Assembly (NCBI RefSeq): GCF_018739885.1
Contig: NZ_JADOES010000003.1
Location: forward strand, 186,001 to 250,000
DNA: 64,000 nucleotides
Source: Leptothoe spongobia TAU-MAC 1115
GTDB taxonomy: Bacteria; Cyanobacteriota; Cyanobacteriia; Phormidesmidales; Phormidesmidaceae
Reading direction: 5' to 3'
Every line of letters begins with the position of its first letter. Position 1 is the first letter of the stretch. The notes beneath the pieces were generated by a model that saw only the letters and a list, made by a program, of their open reading frames with translations, did no database searches and was not told the origin of the DNA. Of the stretch, positions 18,848 to 27,395 are shown piece by piece. The position numbers were made by a program, and so were the translations under genes.

Positions 18848-19627
18848 TTACTCGGACGACCATCGATCTTTGGGAATATGTGCCTTTTCCATATCAAGAC
18901 ACTGCCACTTTACGACTCTTTTCTCAGCGGCCCTACCGGCCCGTTCAAGTTTCTCAGGCTGAGGTGGAAAAATTTGACGGGTGCCAATGTAGTACATGAT
19001 TGCCATAAACTCGCGCTTAATATGCACACGCCACTGGGCAAAATTTAACCGGATCGGATGAGAAACCACCTCAAACCCAAGATTGCGATAAAGTAATGTC
19101 GTCCGCCCAACGTGCAAACTATCGGTAACCAGCAGAATTCGAGGTTTTTCTGAAGAAGACCGATCAAACGGCATATATCGACTGGTATAGAATGCATTTT
19201 CCCAGGTTGTCACCGAACAAGCTTCACCACTCACGTTTGCATCTGGCACCCCCAATTCCCTAGCCAGGTTAAACAAAACAGGCGCGTCTGCGGCACCACT
19301 CATAAAAATATGGGGAGCCCGACCTTCCTGCCAAAGTTTTACGGCTACCTGTGTCCGGCGCTCACGATAGTCATGGCCACGCCCGACAACAACAATGGCA
19401 TCTACAGGCTTACCATTATCTGGACGGGCCACCAACAGCCGCAATCCTCGATTCACCCACCAGGGTGATAGTCCCAAAATCAGTAAAATGCCTATTCCCC
19501 ATCTAATGGCAGAACGCACTGATGGATAAAAAATATGCTGACAGTCTTTACATTGATAGGGTTGGACAAATCTAACCGGGGTGCCATGCTTTTGCACCGA
19601 GCAATGTTTGCACTTAGGGCAACGCAT
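18848..19627 (-). CDS. YdcF/DUF218 membrane protein with N-terminal zinc ribbon
   Basis: The N-terminal 35 residues form a four- to five-cysteine zinc ribbon (Cys3, 6, 9, 26, 29) with the spacing CPKCKHCSVQKHG...QPYQCKDCQHIF. This resembles the N-terminus of IS1-type InsA proteins. A transmembrane helix follows (about 43-60), then a DUF218/YdcF domain: VDAIVVVGRGHDYRERR, LWQEGRAPHIFMSG, ITSWENA-like VTTWENAFYTSRY and RILLVTDSLHVGRTTLLYR. DUF218 proteins are implicated in envelope and sugar metabolism. The 259-aa length is normal for DUF218 apart from the added ribbon. The ATG at 19627 is followed directly by Arg-Cys-Pro, so the ribbon is intact. Confidence 0.85.
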   Translation of the reverse strand: MRCPKCKHCSVQKHGTPVRFVQPYQCKDCQHIFYPSVRSAIRWGIGILLILGLSPWWVNRGLRLLVARPDNGKPVDAIVVVGRGHDYRERRTQVAVKLWQEGRAPHIFMSGAADAPVLFNLARELGVPDANVSGEACSVTTWENAFYTSRYMPFDRSSSEKPRILLVTDSLHVGRTTLLYRNLGFEVVSHPIRLNFAQWRVHIKREFMAIMYYIGTRQIFPPQPEKLERAGRAAEKRVVKWQCLDMEKAHIPKDRWSSE

Positions 19628-19756
19628 AGATGTGATAAAAACGACCTAATAAAGGTGCTTCCTTACTAGCTTGAGAGATCACCTTGGAATAGATACATGC
19701 TGGCCACGAAAAATCAGGTTAGGAATACTCAGATCACAGTCGCAATAATTCTGAAG

Positions 19757-19788
19757 TAGGGGAAGCGACCGCGCGGTCGCTTCCCCTA
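19757..19788. repeat. 32-nt perfect loopless palindrome
   Basis: TAGGGGAAGCGACCGC (19757-19772) is followed directly by its exact reverse complement to 19788. It lies about 70 bp downstream of the VKOR gene stop and could terminate that minus-strand transcript, though no T-run follows. Confidence 0.9.
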
Positions 19789-19858
19789 TCATCTAAAACT
19801 TGCCCGTATTGTGGATAGCATTAACATAACCTAACGCCACAGTCGTTCTAGGCCAGGA

Positions 19859-20731
19859 CTAATGTCCTGACGTCTGATTAACAAACTCCTGAGGTCCGGT
19901 ATAGCCTGAAACTGCTGCCAAGGTCTGTAATGACTGCACCCCAGCCAAGACTTCACCATTCACTTCCCAAGTAGGATAGCTCTGTACTCCAGCTGTCCGA
20001 CAAGCATTAGGCTGAGGATTCACACCTTCCTCATCACACTCCACATAGGTCAAATGCTCAAACGCTTGCTTACCAAAGAGAGTTTGCTGTGCATGACAGT
20101 GGGGACACCACCAAGCCCCATACTTCTTAGCCCCAATCGCAGTCAAATGCTTCGCTAAAGAGATTTCTGAAGCACCAGAGTTAGTCTCAACGATAGGAGG
20201 AGGATTGCCTGCAGTAAAGCTGTCAGGATTTTGCGCGTAGGCATACAGTCCTGTCGTCGCAATAGTTGCCACCAGAGCCACGGAAATACCCGGCAACAAC
20301 AACTGCCCAAAACTCTCCCAACGATTACCCATTAGGGACAAGACCCACAGACCTAAGGCAAGAACGGCTGATAACAAACAGGGCACACAAGGTTCTTGCA
20401 ACACCCCAAACATAATGTAGAGCAAATAACCACTAAAGATTGTCATAGCAGTACTGCCAATAAACAATCCTAGCCATGTAGGTCCTTCCAGAGATTTATT
20501 TTTGGTCACAACAGGACCAATGGCAAATACACCCATCAGGAGATATGAAATCGCACCCAACAAAGGTAGCGACAGCCCGCCTAATTGAACATAAGCACTG
20601 CCTGCCAAGGCACTGCTCCCTTTGGCCATACAGCCAATGGCCAACAGCAATCCTGCCGCAGACACTCCCGCCATCAGATAGCGAGAATTACGATGAAGCC
20701 AAGTAGTCGGTTGTTTACGTTTGCGTGCCAT
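19859..20731 (-). CDS. vitamin K epoxide reductase-thioredoxin fusion
   Basis: This is a bacterial VKOR homolog that oxidises quinone-coupled cysteines to drive disulfide-bond formation in the lumen or periplasm. Four to five transmembrane helices fill residues 18-165, with the active-site CVPC at 115-118. A soluble thioredoxin-like domain (about 190-290) carries CPHC at 209-212, fitting the usual VKOR-Trx fusion of cyanobacteria. The loop after TM1 that normally holds the shuttle cysteine pair is short here (KGSSALAGSAYVQLGG) and has none; the only nearby Cys is Cys34 within TM1. It lies 85 bp downstream of the anti-sigma gene on the same strand. Confidence 0.92.
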   Translation of the reverse strand: MARKRKQPTTWLHRNSRYLMAGVSAAGLLLAIGCMAKGSSALAGSAYVQLGGLSLPLLGAISYLLMGVFAIGPVVTKNKSLEGPTWLGLFIGSTAMTIFSGYLLYIMFGVLQEPCVPCLLSAVLALGLWVLSLMGNRWESFGQLLLPGISVALVATIATTGLYAYAQNPDSFTAGNPPPIVETNSGASEISLAKHLTAIGAKKYGAWWCPHCHAQQTLFGKQAFEHLTYVECDEEGVNPQPNACRTAGVQSYPTWEVNGEVLAGVQSLQTLAAVSGYTGPQEFVNQTSGH

Positions 20732-20776
20732 TCTTCTAAATATGTAGATCTAAAATTTATTGCTATTTGTCGATCG

Positions 20777-20816
20777 ACGCGTGTAGGGGCGTTCCATGGA
20801 ACGCCCCTACACGCGT
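20777..20816. repeat. 40-nt perfect loopless palindrome
   Basis: ACGCGTGTAGGGGCGTTCCA (20777-20796) and its exact reverse complement are adjacent, centred on CCATGG. The right end touches the anti-sigma stop codon (TAA on minus, 20817-20819). It matches the TAGGGGCG...CGCCCCTA style of other repeats in the window. Confidence 0.95.
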
Positions 20817-21686
20817 TTAAATGCCCTCAATCGCATAGGCTAAACTCTGCAATTCTGCTGTGGGCAAATCTGCTACCAGGGCATAGAGATAAGTCTCATT
20901 ACGCCAAAGCACAATGCCCCTACCATCCGGTTGCTGTAACGTCAACTGAGCTGATTGAAATTCAGGAAACCCTTCATCGGTGACATCTAACTGGTAAGCA
21001 GACACCGTTTTATCAGTTGGTAGCTGGTAGGTGAGCCGCAACCCCTTGTTATTGCCAAGCTGACAATTACTTCCCCCCAGCAATATCCCCTGCTGAGCAG
21101 GCAATAATGGCAGTGCTGCCACCGTTGTCTGAAACCCCTGTACCCGTGCAGGAATTTCATCCGGTTGCTGCACCACAAAATCAACAGGCCCCTTGGGATT
21201 TGTCAAAGACCTTTGATGATCTTGGAGCAGCTGACTCAGCCCCGACCAGGTTTGAGCAATGCCAACTGGGTCGGGAGAACTGGCCAGCTCCGATTGAGGA
21301 TATTGAGTCTGAAGGCTACGGACCTGATTACTGAGATAGAGCGTGGCGAGGCCACAAACCATGGCCAGCCCAGCTGCTGCGGTAGTCATCGCCCAAGGAA
21401 TACGTGGTTGGATGCGTCTAGTTTTTAAGGGCATTGGTCGGGGTGGCGCGAGTTCGGCTTGGGCTTCAGAGAGAATTTGCGATCGCAGCCCCCCCTCAGG
21501 CTCGACCTCCTCTAACCCATAGGGCATCATCGCCAACGTATCCTGGAGTGCGACCACCTCCGCTTGCAGGGCAGGCAATTCAGCCAATAACGAGCAAAAC
21601 TCTTCAGCCTCTGCCGAATCTAAATCCCCTAGCACATATCCAGCCGCCAACTCTTGCATCTCTTGATGAGAAAGGGGCTTAGTCAT
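20817..21686 (-). CDS. RskA-like anti-sigma factor
   Basis: The 289-aa protein begins with an anti-sigma N-terminal domain (HQEMQELAAGYVLGDLDSAEAEEF, then PALQAEVVALQDTLAMMPYGLEEVEP), has one transmembrane helix (about residues 93-110) and a C-terminal extracytoplasmic RskA-type domain (about 185-289) with LTYQLPTDKTVSAYQLDVTDEGFP. Such proteins hold an ECF sigma at the membrane until a signal releases it. Its start overlaps the sigma gene stop by 4 bp (ATGA), so the pair is translationally coupled. Confidence 0.9.
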   Translation of the reverse strand: MTKPLSHQEMQELAAGYVLGDLDSAEAEEFCSLLAELPALQAEVVALQDTLAMMPYGLEEVEPEGGLRSQILSEAQAELAPPRPMPLKTRRIQPRIPWAMTTAAAGLAMVCGLATLYLSNQVRSLQTQYPQSELASSPDPVGIAQTWSGLSQLLQDHQRSLTNPKGPVDFVVQQPDEIPARVQGFQTTVAALPLLPAQQGILLGGSNCQLGNNKGLRLTYQLPTDKTVSAYQLDVTDEGFPEFQSAQLTLQQPDGRGIVLWRNETYLYALVADLPTAELQSLAYAIEGI

Positions 21687-22243
21687 GATAAATCCTCCCT
21701 CAAAACATCCAACTGTTTACGGAGCTGCAATAGCCCACGCCGTGCCCAGCTCTTCACTGTGCCCAGGGGCACCCCTAACCGTTCCGCAATATCCCGCTGA
21801 GACTGCCCCTCGTAATAACTGAGCTCCAACACCTCTCGCTGCTGCGCCTTGAGCGTCGTTAACGCTTGACGCACGATAGCCCGTTGTTCTTGCTGGGTAA
21901 TGTGCTTCATGGGTGTAGCCGAGTCAACACCAGACTGATTGTGACGCCATTGGTTCAAATACTTATGCTGAGTCGATTGTGCCCTCAGCCGATCAATCAC
22001 CCGCGAACGAGTCAATGTGGTCAAATAGCTAGCCAGGGAACCACGGCAGGGATCGTAAGAACGAGTCCGCATCAAACTCAGAAACACCTCTTGGGTCAAA
22101 TCCTCCGCCTCTGTCACCCGATGAAACCCTTTCATAGCAATCCCATACACCAAGGTTCCATAGCGATCGTAGAGAATGCCTAAAGCAGACAAGTCTCCCT
22201 CCCACAGACGAGCTACCACAGCCCCATCAGCTTCACGCTCCAT
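21683..22243 (-). CDS. ECF-type RNA polymerase sigma factor
   Basis: This is a group 4 sigma factor of about 186 aa from the ATG at 22243. Region 2 contains LGILYDRYGTLVYGIAM, TEAEDLTQEVFLSLMR and SYDPCRGSLASYLTTLTRSRVIDRLRA (in pieces). Region 4 contains LTTLKAQQREVLELSYYEGQSQRDIAERLGVPLGTVKSWARRGLLQLRK (in pieces). The frame stays open upstream to a TTG at 22318, but that extension (MDWWTYTYG...) shows no conservation pattern and runs into a duplicated element, so the ATG at 22243 (EREADGAVVARLW) is preferred. It is coupled to an anti-sigma gene downstream. Confidence 0.92.
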   Translation of the reverse strand: MEREADGAVVARLWEGDLSALGILYDRYGTLVYGIAMKGFHRVTEAEDLTQEVFLSLMRTRSYDPCRGSLASYLTTLTRSRVIDRLRAQSTQHKYLNQWRHNQSGVDSATPMKHITQQEQRAIVRQALTTLKAQQREVLELSYYEGQSQRDIAERLGVPLGTVKSWARRGLLQLRKQLDVLREDLS

Positions 22244-22297
22244 CACAGCTGTTCCATCTACTGCCTGAGTCACAACTCTACTAATCAGGTTTCCATA

Positions 22298-22464
22298 GGT
22301 ATACGTCCACCAATCCAAATCGGATGCACACCCACGAAAAAAGGGAGAACCTCCGTTCTCCCCATGTCAGTCACAGCCCTCTGAATAAGGCCCGTGGTAG
22401 GTATACGGCTGTGCTCATCAATCGGATGCACAGCCAAAAGAAAAGGGAGAACTGACATTCTCCC
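22298..22464 (-). repeat. 102-bp-period direct repeat with tandem terminator-like hairpins
   Basis: Two imperfect copies begin with GGTATACG at 22298 and 22400, and share AATCGGATGCACA and GGGAGAAC...TTCTCCCCAT at the same spacing. On the minus strand each copy reads as a hairpin, GGGGAGAA...TTCTCCC followed by TTTT, that is a terminator, suitable for ending the PEP-CTERM gene transcript. The second copy also has an outer GGCTGTGC/GCACAGCC inverted repeat. The copies lie just upstream of the sigma gene, so they could also shape its leader. Confidence 0.8.
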
Positions 22465-22509
22465 CATTTGGCTCAATTATGTTCTTGTTCAGCTGAGAAT
22501 GAGAAGTTG

Positions 22510-23367
22510 TTAGGCCGTTTGCTTACGCTTGCGACTGGCGACAACAAAACTACCCACTGCCATCAGTCCCAAGATCGTCCCAGGCTCAGGTACATCTACT
22601 TCCTCTACAAGCTCGACCCGGAAGCGAGCCACCTGGTAGCCAGGAGCTGTGAAGTCAGCACCTGTAAAATTTAGAGGTAGGCCATTGAGAGCACTAGAAT
22701 CTGTTGTACCCAGGATGTTGCCAACATTCAGGCCTTCGTGAAGAACCACAGTCCCATTTTCATCGACACCCGTATTGGGAGCAGCTTGACCGAGAAAAGC
22801 TGTATTCGCTGGCAACTCATCATTCACCTCAGTACCACCATCCAGCACCTCGTTACCAAGGACGAGGAAATCAGCTCCCAAAAAGTTACCGGCATCATCG
22901 AAGATTTCGTGTGCTAGGGGATTGCCGTTAGCAATGAAGGCATCATTACTAGGGATAATCATGGAAGCGTAGCTAAAGTACTGATTCGAGGAATCAACAT
23001 CCAATTCAAAACTAACGCTTTCACCAGGTTCTAAAGGTGGAGGACCATCACTCACCAGGGTCGTATCAACCCCAGTGGGAGCTAAATTAGCAAAAGACGC
23101 CGTCAACGGAGCCGTATCACCATCCTCTACGAGCGCTTCCATACCGGGAAAACCGTCTAAGGACACATCACGATCATAAAGATCGAACGTACCATCATGG
23201 AAACCAACCCAAACAGGGGTTAAAAAACCACCATTTGTAGGCGCAAGGTTATCAACTGTAACCCGCAGCGTAGCAGCAGAGGCCGCTGTTGCCATTGTCG
23301 TCACAGTTCCCAAAGCCATTGCAGCAGCTAACGCTACGCGATGGGAACGAAGAGCAAACTTATTCAT
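22510..23367 (-). CDS. spondin-domain PEP-CTERM protein
   Basis: The 285-aa exported protein has a signal peptide (cleavage likely after TAASAA). A spondin-N domain follows (LRVTVDNLAPTNGGFLTPVWVGFHDG, SLDGFPGMEALVEDGDTAPL and others, in pieces), and a PEP-CTERM anchor ends the protein: VPEPGTILGLMAVGSFVVA then RKRKQTA. PEP-CTERM proteins are cut by exosortase and delivered to the surface or extracellular matrix. Spondin-like domains suggest adhesion or matrix function. It lies upstream of and codirectional with an ECF sigma/anti-sigma pair. No exosortase is in the window. Confidence 0.92.
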   Translation of the reverse strand: MNKFALRSHRVALAAAMALGTVTTMATAASAATLRVTVDNLAPTNGGFLTPVWVGFHDGTFDLYDRDVSLDGFPGMEALVEDGDTAPLTASFANLAPTGVDTTLVSDGPPPLEPGESVSFELDVDSSNQYFSYASMIIPSNDAFIANGNPLAHEIFDDAGNFLGADFLVLGNEVLDGGTEVNDELPANTAFLGQAAPNTGVDENGTVVLHEGLNVGNILGTTDSSALNGLPLNFTGADFTAPGYQVARFRVELVEEVDVPEPGTILGLMAVGSFVVASRKRKQTA

Positions 23368-23741
23368 AACTAGAGTGATAAAACTTCAGTGGAAATATCA
23401 AGTGCCTTCCGCACAGATACAGTTCACCCCTAATAACTGGAGAAATCTGGCATGGGAAGGTCATCCCCTTCATAAGGATTGTTGTTGAAGGGCGTAATTT
23501 TACGCTGAGGTGGCTTTGAAAAACTACTGAGAACTATGTAACGGAAATAAGGAATGCCTGAGAAAAGGCTGAGGATGGTAACGAATTGGGGGCAAAATCA
23601 CGGAGACGGCGATGAGTGATTAGCCGCGCATCATAAGTCATGGTAGGGTTTTGACACAATTCATGAATAGGGTGCTGAGCTCTCAGAATTGGATTTAGCA
23701 GCAAGTATTAAACGATTGGCAGGAAAATACTGGAGTTAATC
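23368..23741. other. divergent promoter region between PEP-CTERM and fghA-like genes
   Basis: The 374-bp gap holds both promoters. A small palindrome GCGTAATTTTACGC lies at 23492-23505, a TTGACA near 23652, and a good ribosome-binding GGAG sits 8 bp upstream of the fghA ATG. No additional gene is seen. Confidence 0.45.
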
Positions 23742-24605
23742 ATGGCCAACGAACCAAGTACAACACTGACCGACTTAAGTCAGCATGGTTGCTTTGGTGG
23801 TAGCGTCGGCATTTATAGCCATCCATCTGAACAATGCCAATGCACGATGAAGTTTGCGGTATTTGTACCACCACAAGCTCAAATCAAACCGGTGCCGGTG
23901 CTCTACTACTTATCGGGGTTGACCTGCACTGAGGAAAATTTCATTACCAAAGCTGGAGCCCAACGCTATGCAGCCCAGCATGGCCTCATGCTAGTAGCTC
24001 CAGACACCAGTCCCCGTGGTGAAGATGTCCCTGATGAAGAAGGCTGGGACTTTGGTAGCGGTGCGGGTTTCTATGTCGATGCGACCGAAAATCCCTGGAC
24101 TCAAAACTATCGGATGTACAGCTATGTGACCGAGGAACTGCCTACTCTCATCCATCAGAACTTTGCAGCAGATCCGGCACGGCAGGGGATATTTGGTCAT
24201 TCCATGGGGGGCCATGGTGCCCTAGTCTGTGGTCTACGTAATCCTGAGAAATACCAGTCAATCTCTGCATTTGCACCAATTGCAGCTCCTAGCCGATGTG
24301 TCTGGGGTCAAAAAGCACTGGGCAAGTATCTAGGTCCCGATGAATCTACCTGGGCCGCTTATGATGCCAGTGAGCTTGTCCGGCAAAAGGCACAGACAAA
24401 CCGCCACATTCTGATTGATCAGGGGCTAGCTGATCCGTTTCTAGAACAGCAGCAGCTGAAGCCTGAGGTCTTCAAAACCACTTGCGAGGAAGTAGGCCAA
24501 CCCCTAACCCTGAGAATGCAATCAGGTTACGACCATGGTTATTACTTTATCGCCACCTTTATGGAGGATCATGTCAGACACCATGCTGAGGTGTTGTGTG
24601 GGTAG
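23742..24605 (+). CDS. S-formylglutathione hydrolase
   Basis: The enzyme hydrolyses S-formylglutathione to formate and glutathione in formaldehyde detoxification (esterase D family). The nucleophile elbow GHSMGGHGAL, the upstream LYYLSGLTCTEENFITKAGAQR, DTSPRGEDVPDE and the C-terminal catalytic pair in GLADPFLE and GYDHGYYF all match. The 287-aa length is standard. The usual partner, S-hydroxymethylglutathione dehydrogenase, is not adjacent. Its stop abuts the end of the convergent CPBP gene with no gap. Confidence 0.95.
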   Translation: MANEPSTTLTDLSQHGCFGGSVGIYSHPSEQCQCTMKFAVFVPPQAQIKPVPVLYYLSGLTCTEENFITKAGAQRYAAQHGLMLVAPDTSPRGEDVPDEEGWDFGSGAGFYVDATENPWTQNYRMYSYVTEELPTLIHQNFAADPARQGIFGHSMGGHGALVCGLRNPEKYQSISAFAPIAAPSRCVWGQKALGKYLGPDESTWAAYDASELVRQKAQTNRHILIDQGLADPFLEQQQLKPEVFKTTCEEVGQPLTLRMQSGYDHGYYFIATFMEDHVRHHAEVLCG

Positions 24606-26096
24606 TTAACTCCCCAAAAGAAATAGCCCTAACAAGGTGGCACTGTTCCAAAGACTGTGGATCAGCATTGATGAAAGTAGATTTCGCGATCGCGTATACA
24701 CCCAAGCCAGAATCGCCCCCAATAATGTCAGCGGGATCACCTCCGAAAGACTCAGGTGAGCCGATGCAAAGATAAAGCTACTTAGCAAAATCGCTCCCCA
24801 GACCGGCATATAGCGAGTTAGAGAAGGCAGTAAAAACCCACGGAAAAGCACTTCTTCAAACAAGGGTGCTGCGACAGCGGCTGTGAGGAAAAACAACAGT
24901 AGAGCAATGGCATCACTCTCTTGCAACACCGTTTGTAAGAGAGGATTATTACCCCCCTGCCCCTGCCAGATTTTTTGGTTAAGAGCAGAAATCGCGATCA
25001 TCAGCGGTAGGGCTACCACATAACCCCCCACGCCCCACAAAGGCCAACGGTCAACCAGCTTGAACTTAAACCAGTCCTTGGGTAACGGGCGATAGGTCCA
25101 AATCGACCCAGCTAATACTGCAATGCCACTCACTGACATCAACAGATAAAAAACCATAGAATATAGGGCTCGCCCACGACTGCCAGTTGACGCAAAGTTG
25201 AGCCCTGACATCTGCAATACAAACGGAATCAGCAACTGACCCACAAAGAAAAAGCCAACGATGAGCACCTGCCAGATAATTTCACCATCCCAGGGCACCT
25301 CCCAGGGTAAAGCGGCTTTGCCCAGGAGCGACTCACCACGTTTTGTAAACCACTGCACACCGAGGAAAATCAGCACACCAATACCCAACAGGCAGCCCAG
25401 CACAGGCATTGCACCCACAGCAGCCAACTTCACCAGCTTAGATTGAGCCGCTGTTTGCTCTTGCTCACCCAGCTGCGCCAGATCCACTGACCGATCATCC
25501 AGGGTATAAAGCCGTTCTAAAACACGATATTGAAACCAGCCACTCAGTTGACTAGTAATCGTACTTTCGGCTGTGGGCGTGATGTTTGGCGGCGTTGCCC
25601 ATAATCCCAATAAAACATTGGCCACATCTGCCGTTGGACCATCGCCATCCATCAACGCTTGCCAACGCTGGCGAGCGCTATCAATATTATTTTGCTGCGT
25701 GGCAAGAATGCCTAGCTTAATATCAATATCACCGATTAGTTTCTGCTGCTGGGTAATGGCCGTTTTAAATTTCTCAAACCGGGGATCCTGGTCATCCGCT
25801 TGAGCTGCCAGTTGCTTTTGCGATCGCGTCACCCCAGCTGCGGCTTCTTTGCGCACCGACTCATACTGCTTGGACACCGACTCCAGAGGTTTCGCCCCCA
25901 GCAGCGTACTGCCAAACTGCTTAAACTCATCGCCGTCCAACTCATCCCATTCAGACGCCTGCAAGAGCAAATCACTTTGATACAGCTGCAGCTGCCCCGT
26001 CACCTGAGGCTGGGAAAAGCTTTCGTACAAGGATGAAGCCACCACCAGCGCCACCAGGCCCGTCAAAATCGATAAAACAACCCGCTTTAGCGTCAT
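24606..26096 (-). CDS. CPBP-family intramembrane metalloprotease
   Basis: The C-terminal CPBP/Abi (CAAX-protease-like) domain carries the glutamate pair plus arginine in EEVLFRGFLL, histidine in FASAHLS and HSLWN, the expected active-site set. The 496-aa chain has an N-terminal TM, a roughly 200-residue soluble region with coiled-coil-like segments (about 60-140), then seven or so TM helices. Cyanobacterial homologs of this long type are common. Substrate is unknown. Confidence 0.9.
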   Translation of the reverse strand: MTLKRVVLSILTGLVALVVASSLYESFSQPQVTGQLQLYQSDLLLQASEWDELDGDEFKQFGSTLLGAKPLESVSKQYESVRKEAAAGVTRSQKQLAAQADDQDPRFEKFKTAITQQQKLIGDIDIKLGILATQQNNIDSARQRWQALMDGDGPTADVANVLLGLWATPPNITPTAESTITSQLSGWFQYRVLERLYTLDDRSVDLAQLGEQEQTAAQSKLVKLAAVGAMPVLGCLLGIGVLIFLGVQWFTKRGESLLGKAALPWEVPWDGEIIWQVLIVGFFFVGQLLIPFVLQMSGLNFASTGSRGRALYSMVFYLLMSVSGIAVLAGSIWTYRPLPKDWFKFKLVDRWPLWGVGGYVVALPLMIAISALNQKIWQGQGGNNPLLQTVLQESDAIALLLFFLTAAVAAPLFEEVLFRGFLLPSLTRYMPVWGAILLSSFIFASAHLSLSEVIPLTLLGAILAWVYTRSRNLLSSMLIHSLWNSATLLGLFLLGS

Positions 26097-26265
26097 TTAG
26101 AAAATCACAGACAATTTAGGCATTATCGCATTAGCACTCCTTTATTAACGACTGTTGCCAATGTGATTAATCCTCTGGGCAGAGTGATTTAATAGTTTCT
26201 GGGTTGCGTCGTGTCAGCGTATACACGTCCTTTTTTCTACACACTTAATCAGGCTTGAGTTCGCT

Positions 26266-27375
26266 ATGAAACGTAGACAGTTAATTGGTTATGGCTTAAC
26301 TGGTGCCGCTAGCACTGCGGCGCTAACTGCCTGTGCCCAATCAACTACCCCCACCGCTGCAGGTGATGGGGAAGCGCTGCCTACGGTACGTTGGAAAATG
26401 GCCACTAGCTGGCCTAAGTCTTTGGATACGTTATTTGGTGCAGCTGAGATTGTGTGCGATCGCATCGCTGCCATGACCGATGGCCGATTTACTATTGAAC
26501 CCTACGCTGGTGGCGAAATCGTGCCTGGATTGCAGGTACTCGATGCTGTCCAGGATGGCACGGTAGAATGTGGTCACAGTGCCGCTTACTACTATGTAGG
26601 CAAGAGTCCGGCCCTAGCTTTTGGTACGGCAGTCCCCTTTGGTCTCAATGCTCAGCAGCAAAATGCCTGGCTTTACCACGGTGGCGGGTTGGAAGCCATG
26701 CAAAAGCTCTACGCCAAGTTTAATATCATCAACTTTCCAGCCGGTAATACCGGTGTGCAAATGGGGGGCTGGTTCAACAAAGAAATCAATACTGCTGGTG
26801 ACCTACAAGGTCTAAAGATGCGAATTCCTGGGCTAGGCGGCAAGGTAATGGCCAAGCTCGGTGTCAACGTTCAGAACCTGCCAGGTAGCGAAATTTTTCT
26901 TGCTTTGGAGCGTGGTGCGATTGATGCAGCTGAGTGGGTTGGTCCTTACGACGATGAAAAACTCGGTCTGCAAAAAGCAGCTCAGTTTTACTACTATCCC
27001 GGCTGGTGGGAGCCCGGTCCTGCCTTTGACATGATGATCAACATGGATGCCTGGACCTCCTTGCCCCCGATATATCAAGAAGTCGTTAAAACGGCCTGTG
27101 TGGAGTCCAATATCAGCACTTTAGGCAAGTATGACGCGGTTAACGGAGCCGCTCTACAAAGTCTCCTCGGTGCTGGTGTACAGCTTAAGCCCTTTAGCGA
27201 TGAGATCCTGGCAGCCGCTGAAAAAGCTGCCTTTGAAATCTATGAAGAAAGCGCTAACGAAGATGCCGACTTTAAGGAAATCTACGACGGATGGAAATCT
27301 TTCCGTGACTCGGTCTATGGTTGGAACCGCCTTAATGAATTAGGCTTTGCCAGCTTTGCTAACAAGGAAGCCTAA
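26266..27375 (+). CDS. TRAP transporter solute-binding protein (DctP type)
   Basis: This is the periplasmic receptor of a tripartite ATP-independent transporter, most like the alpha-keto-acid/mannitol-chloroaromatic cluster. A Tat-like leader [15 protein letters not shown] ends in a lipobox-like LTAC, so it may be a Tat-exported lipoprotein. The mature part shows [33 protein letters not shown] and [10 protein letters not shown], the latter two being typical ligand-site segments of this group. It is 369 aa. The DctQ and DctM genes lie 3-5 kb downstream on the opposite strand, so the three do not form one operon. Confidence 0.92.
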   Translation: MKRRQLIGYGLTGAASTAALTACAQSTTPTAAGDGEALPTVRWKMATSWPKSLDTLFGAAEIVCDRIAAMTDGRFTIEPYAGGEIVPGLQVLDAVQDGTVECGHSAAYYYVGKSPALAFGTAVPFGLNAQQQNAWLYHGGGLEAMQKLYAKFNIINFPAGNTGVQMGGWFNKEINTAGDLQGLKMRIPGLGGKVMAKLGVNVQNLPGSEIFLALERGAIDAAEWVGPYDDEKLGLQKAAQFYYYPGWWEPGPAFDMMINMDAWTSLPPIYQEVVKTACVESNISTLGKYDAVNGAALQSLLGAGVQLKPFSDEILAAAEKAAFEIYEESANEDADFKEIYDGWKSFRDSVYGWNRLNELGFASFANKEA

Positions 27376-27395
27376 AAGACCACATCAAATGCCGT

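Noticed and set aside
22285..22476. 63-codon minus frame with internally repeated sequence
   Set aside because: Its repeat is simply the 102-bp DNA repeat carrying terminator hairpins; no coding signal.
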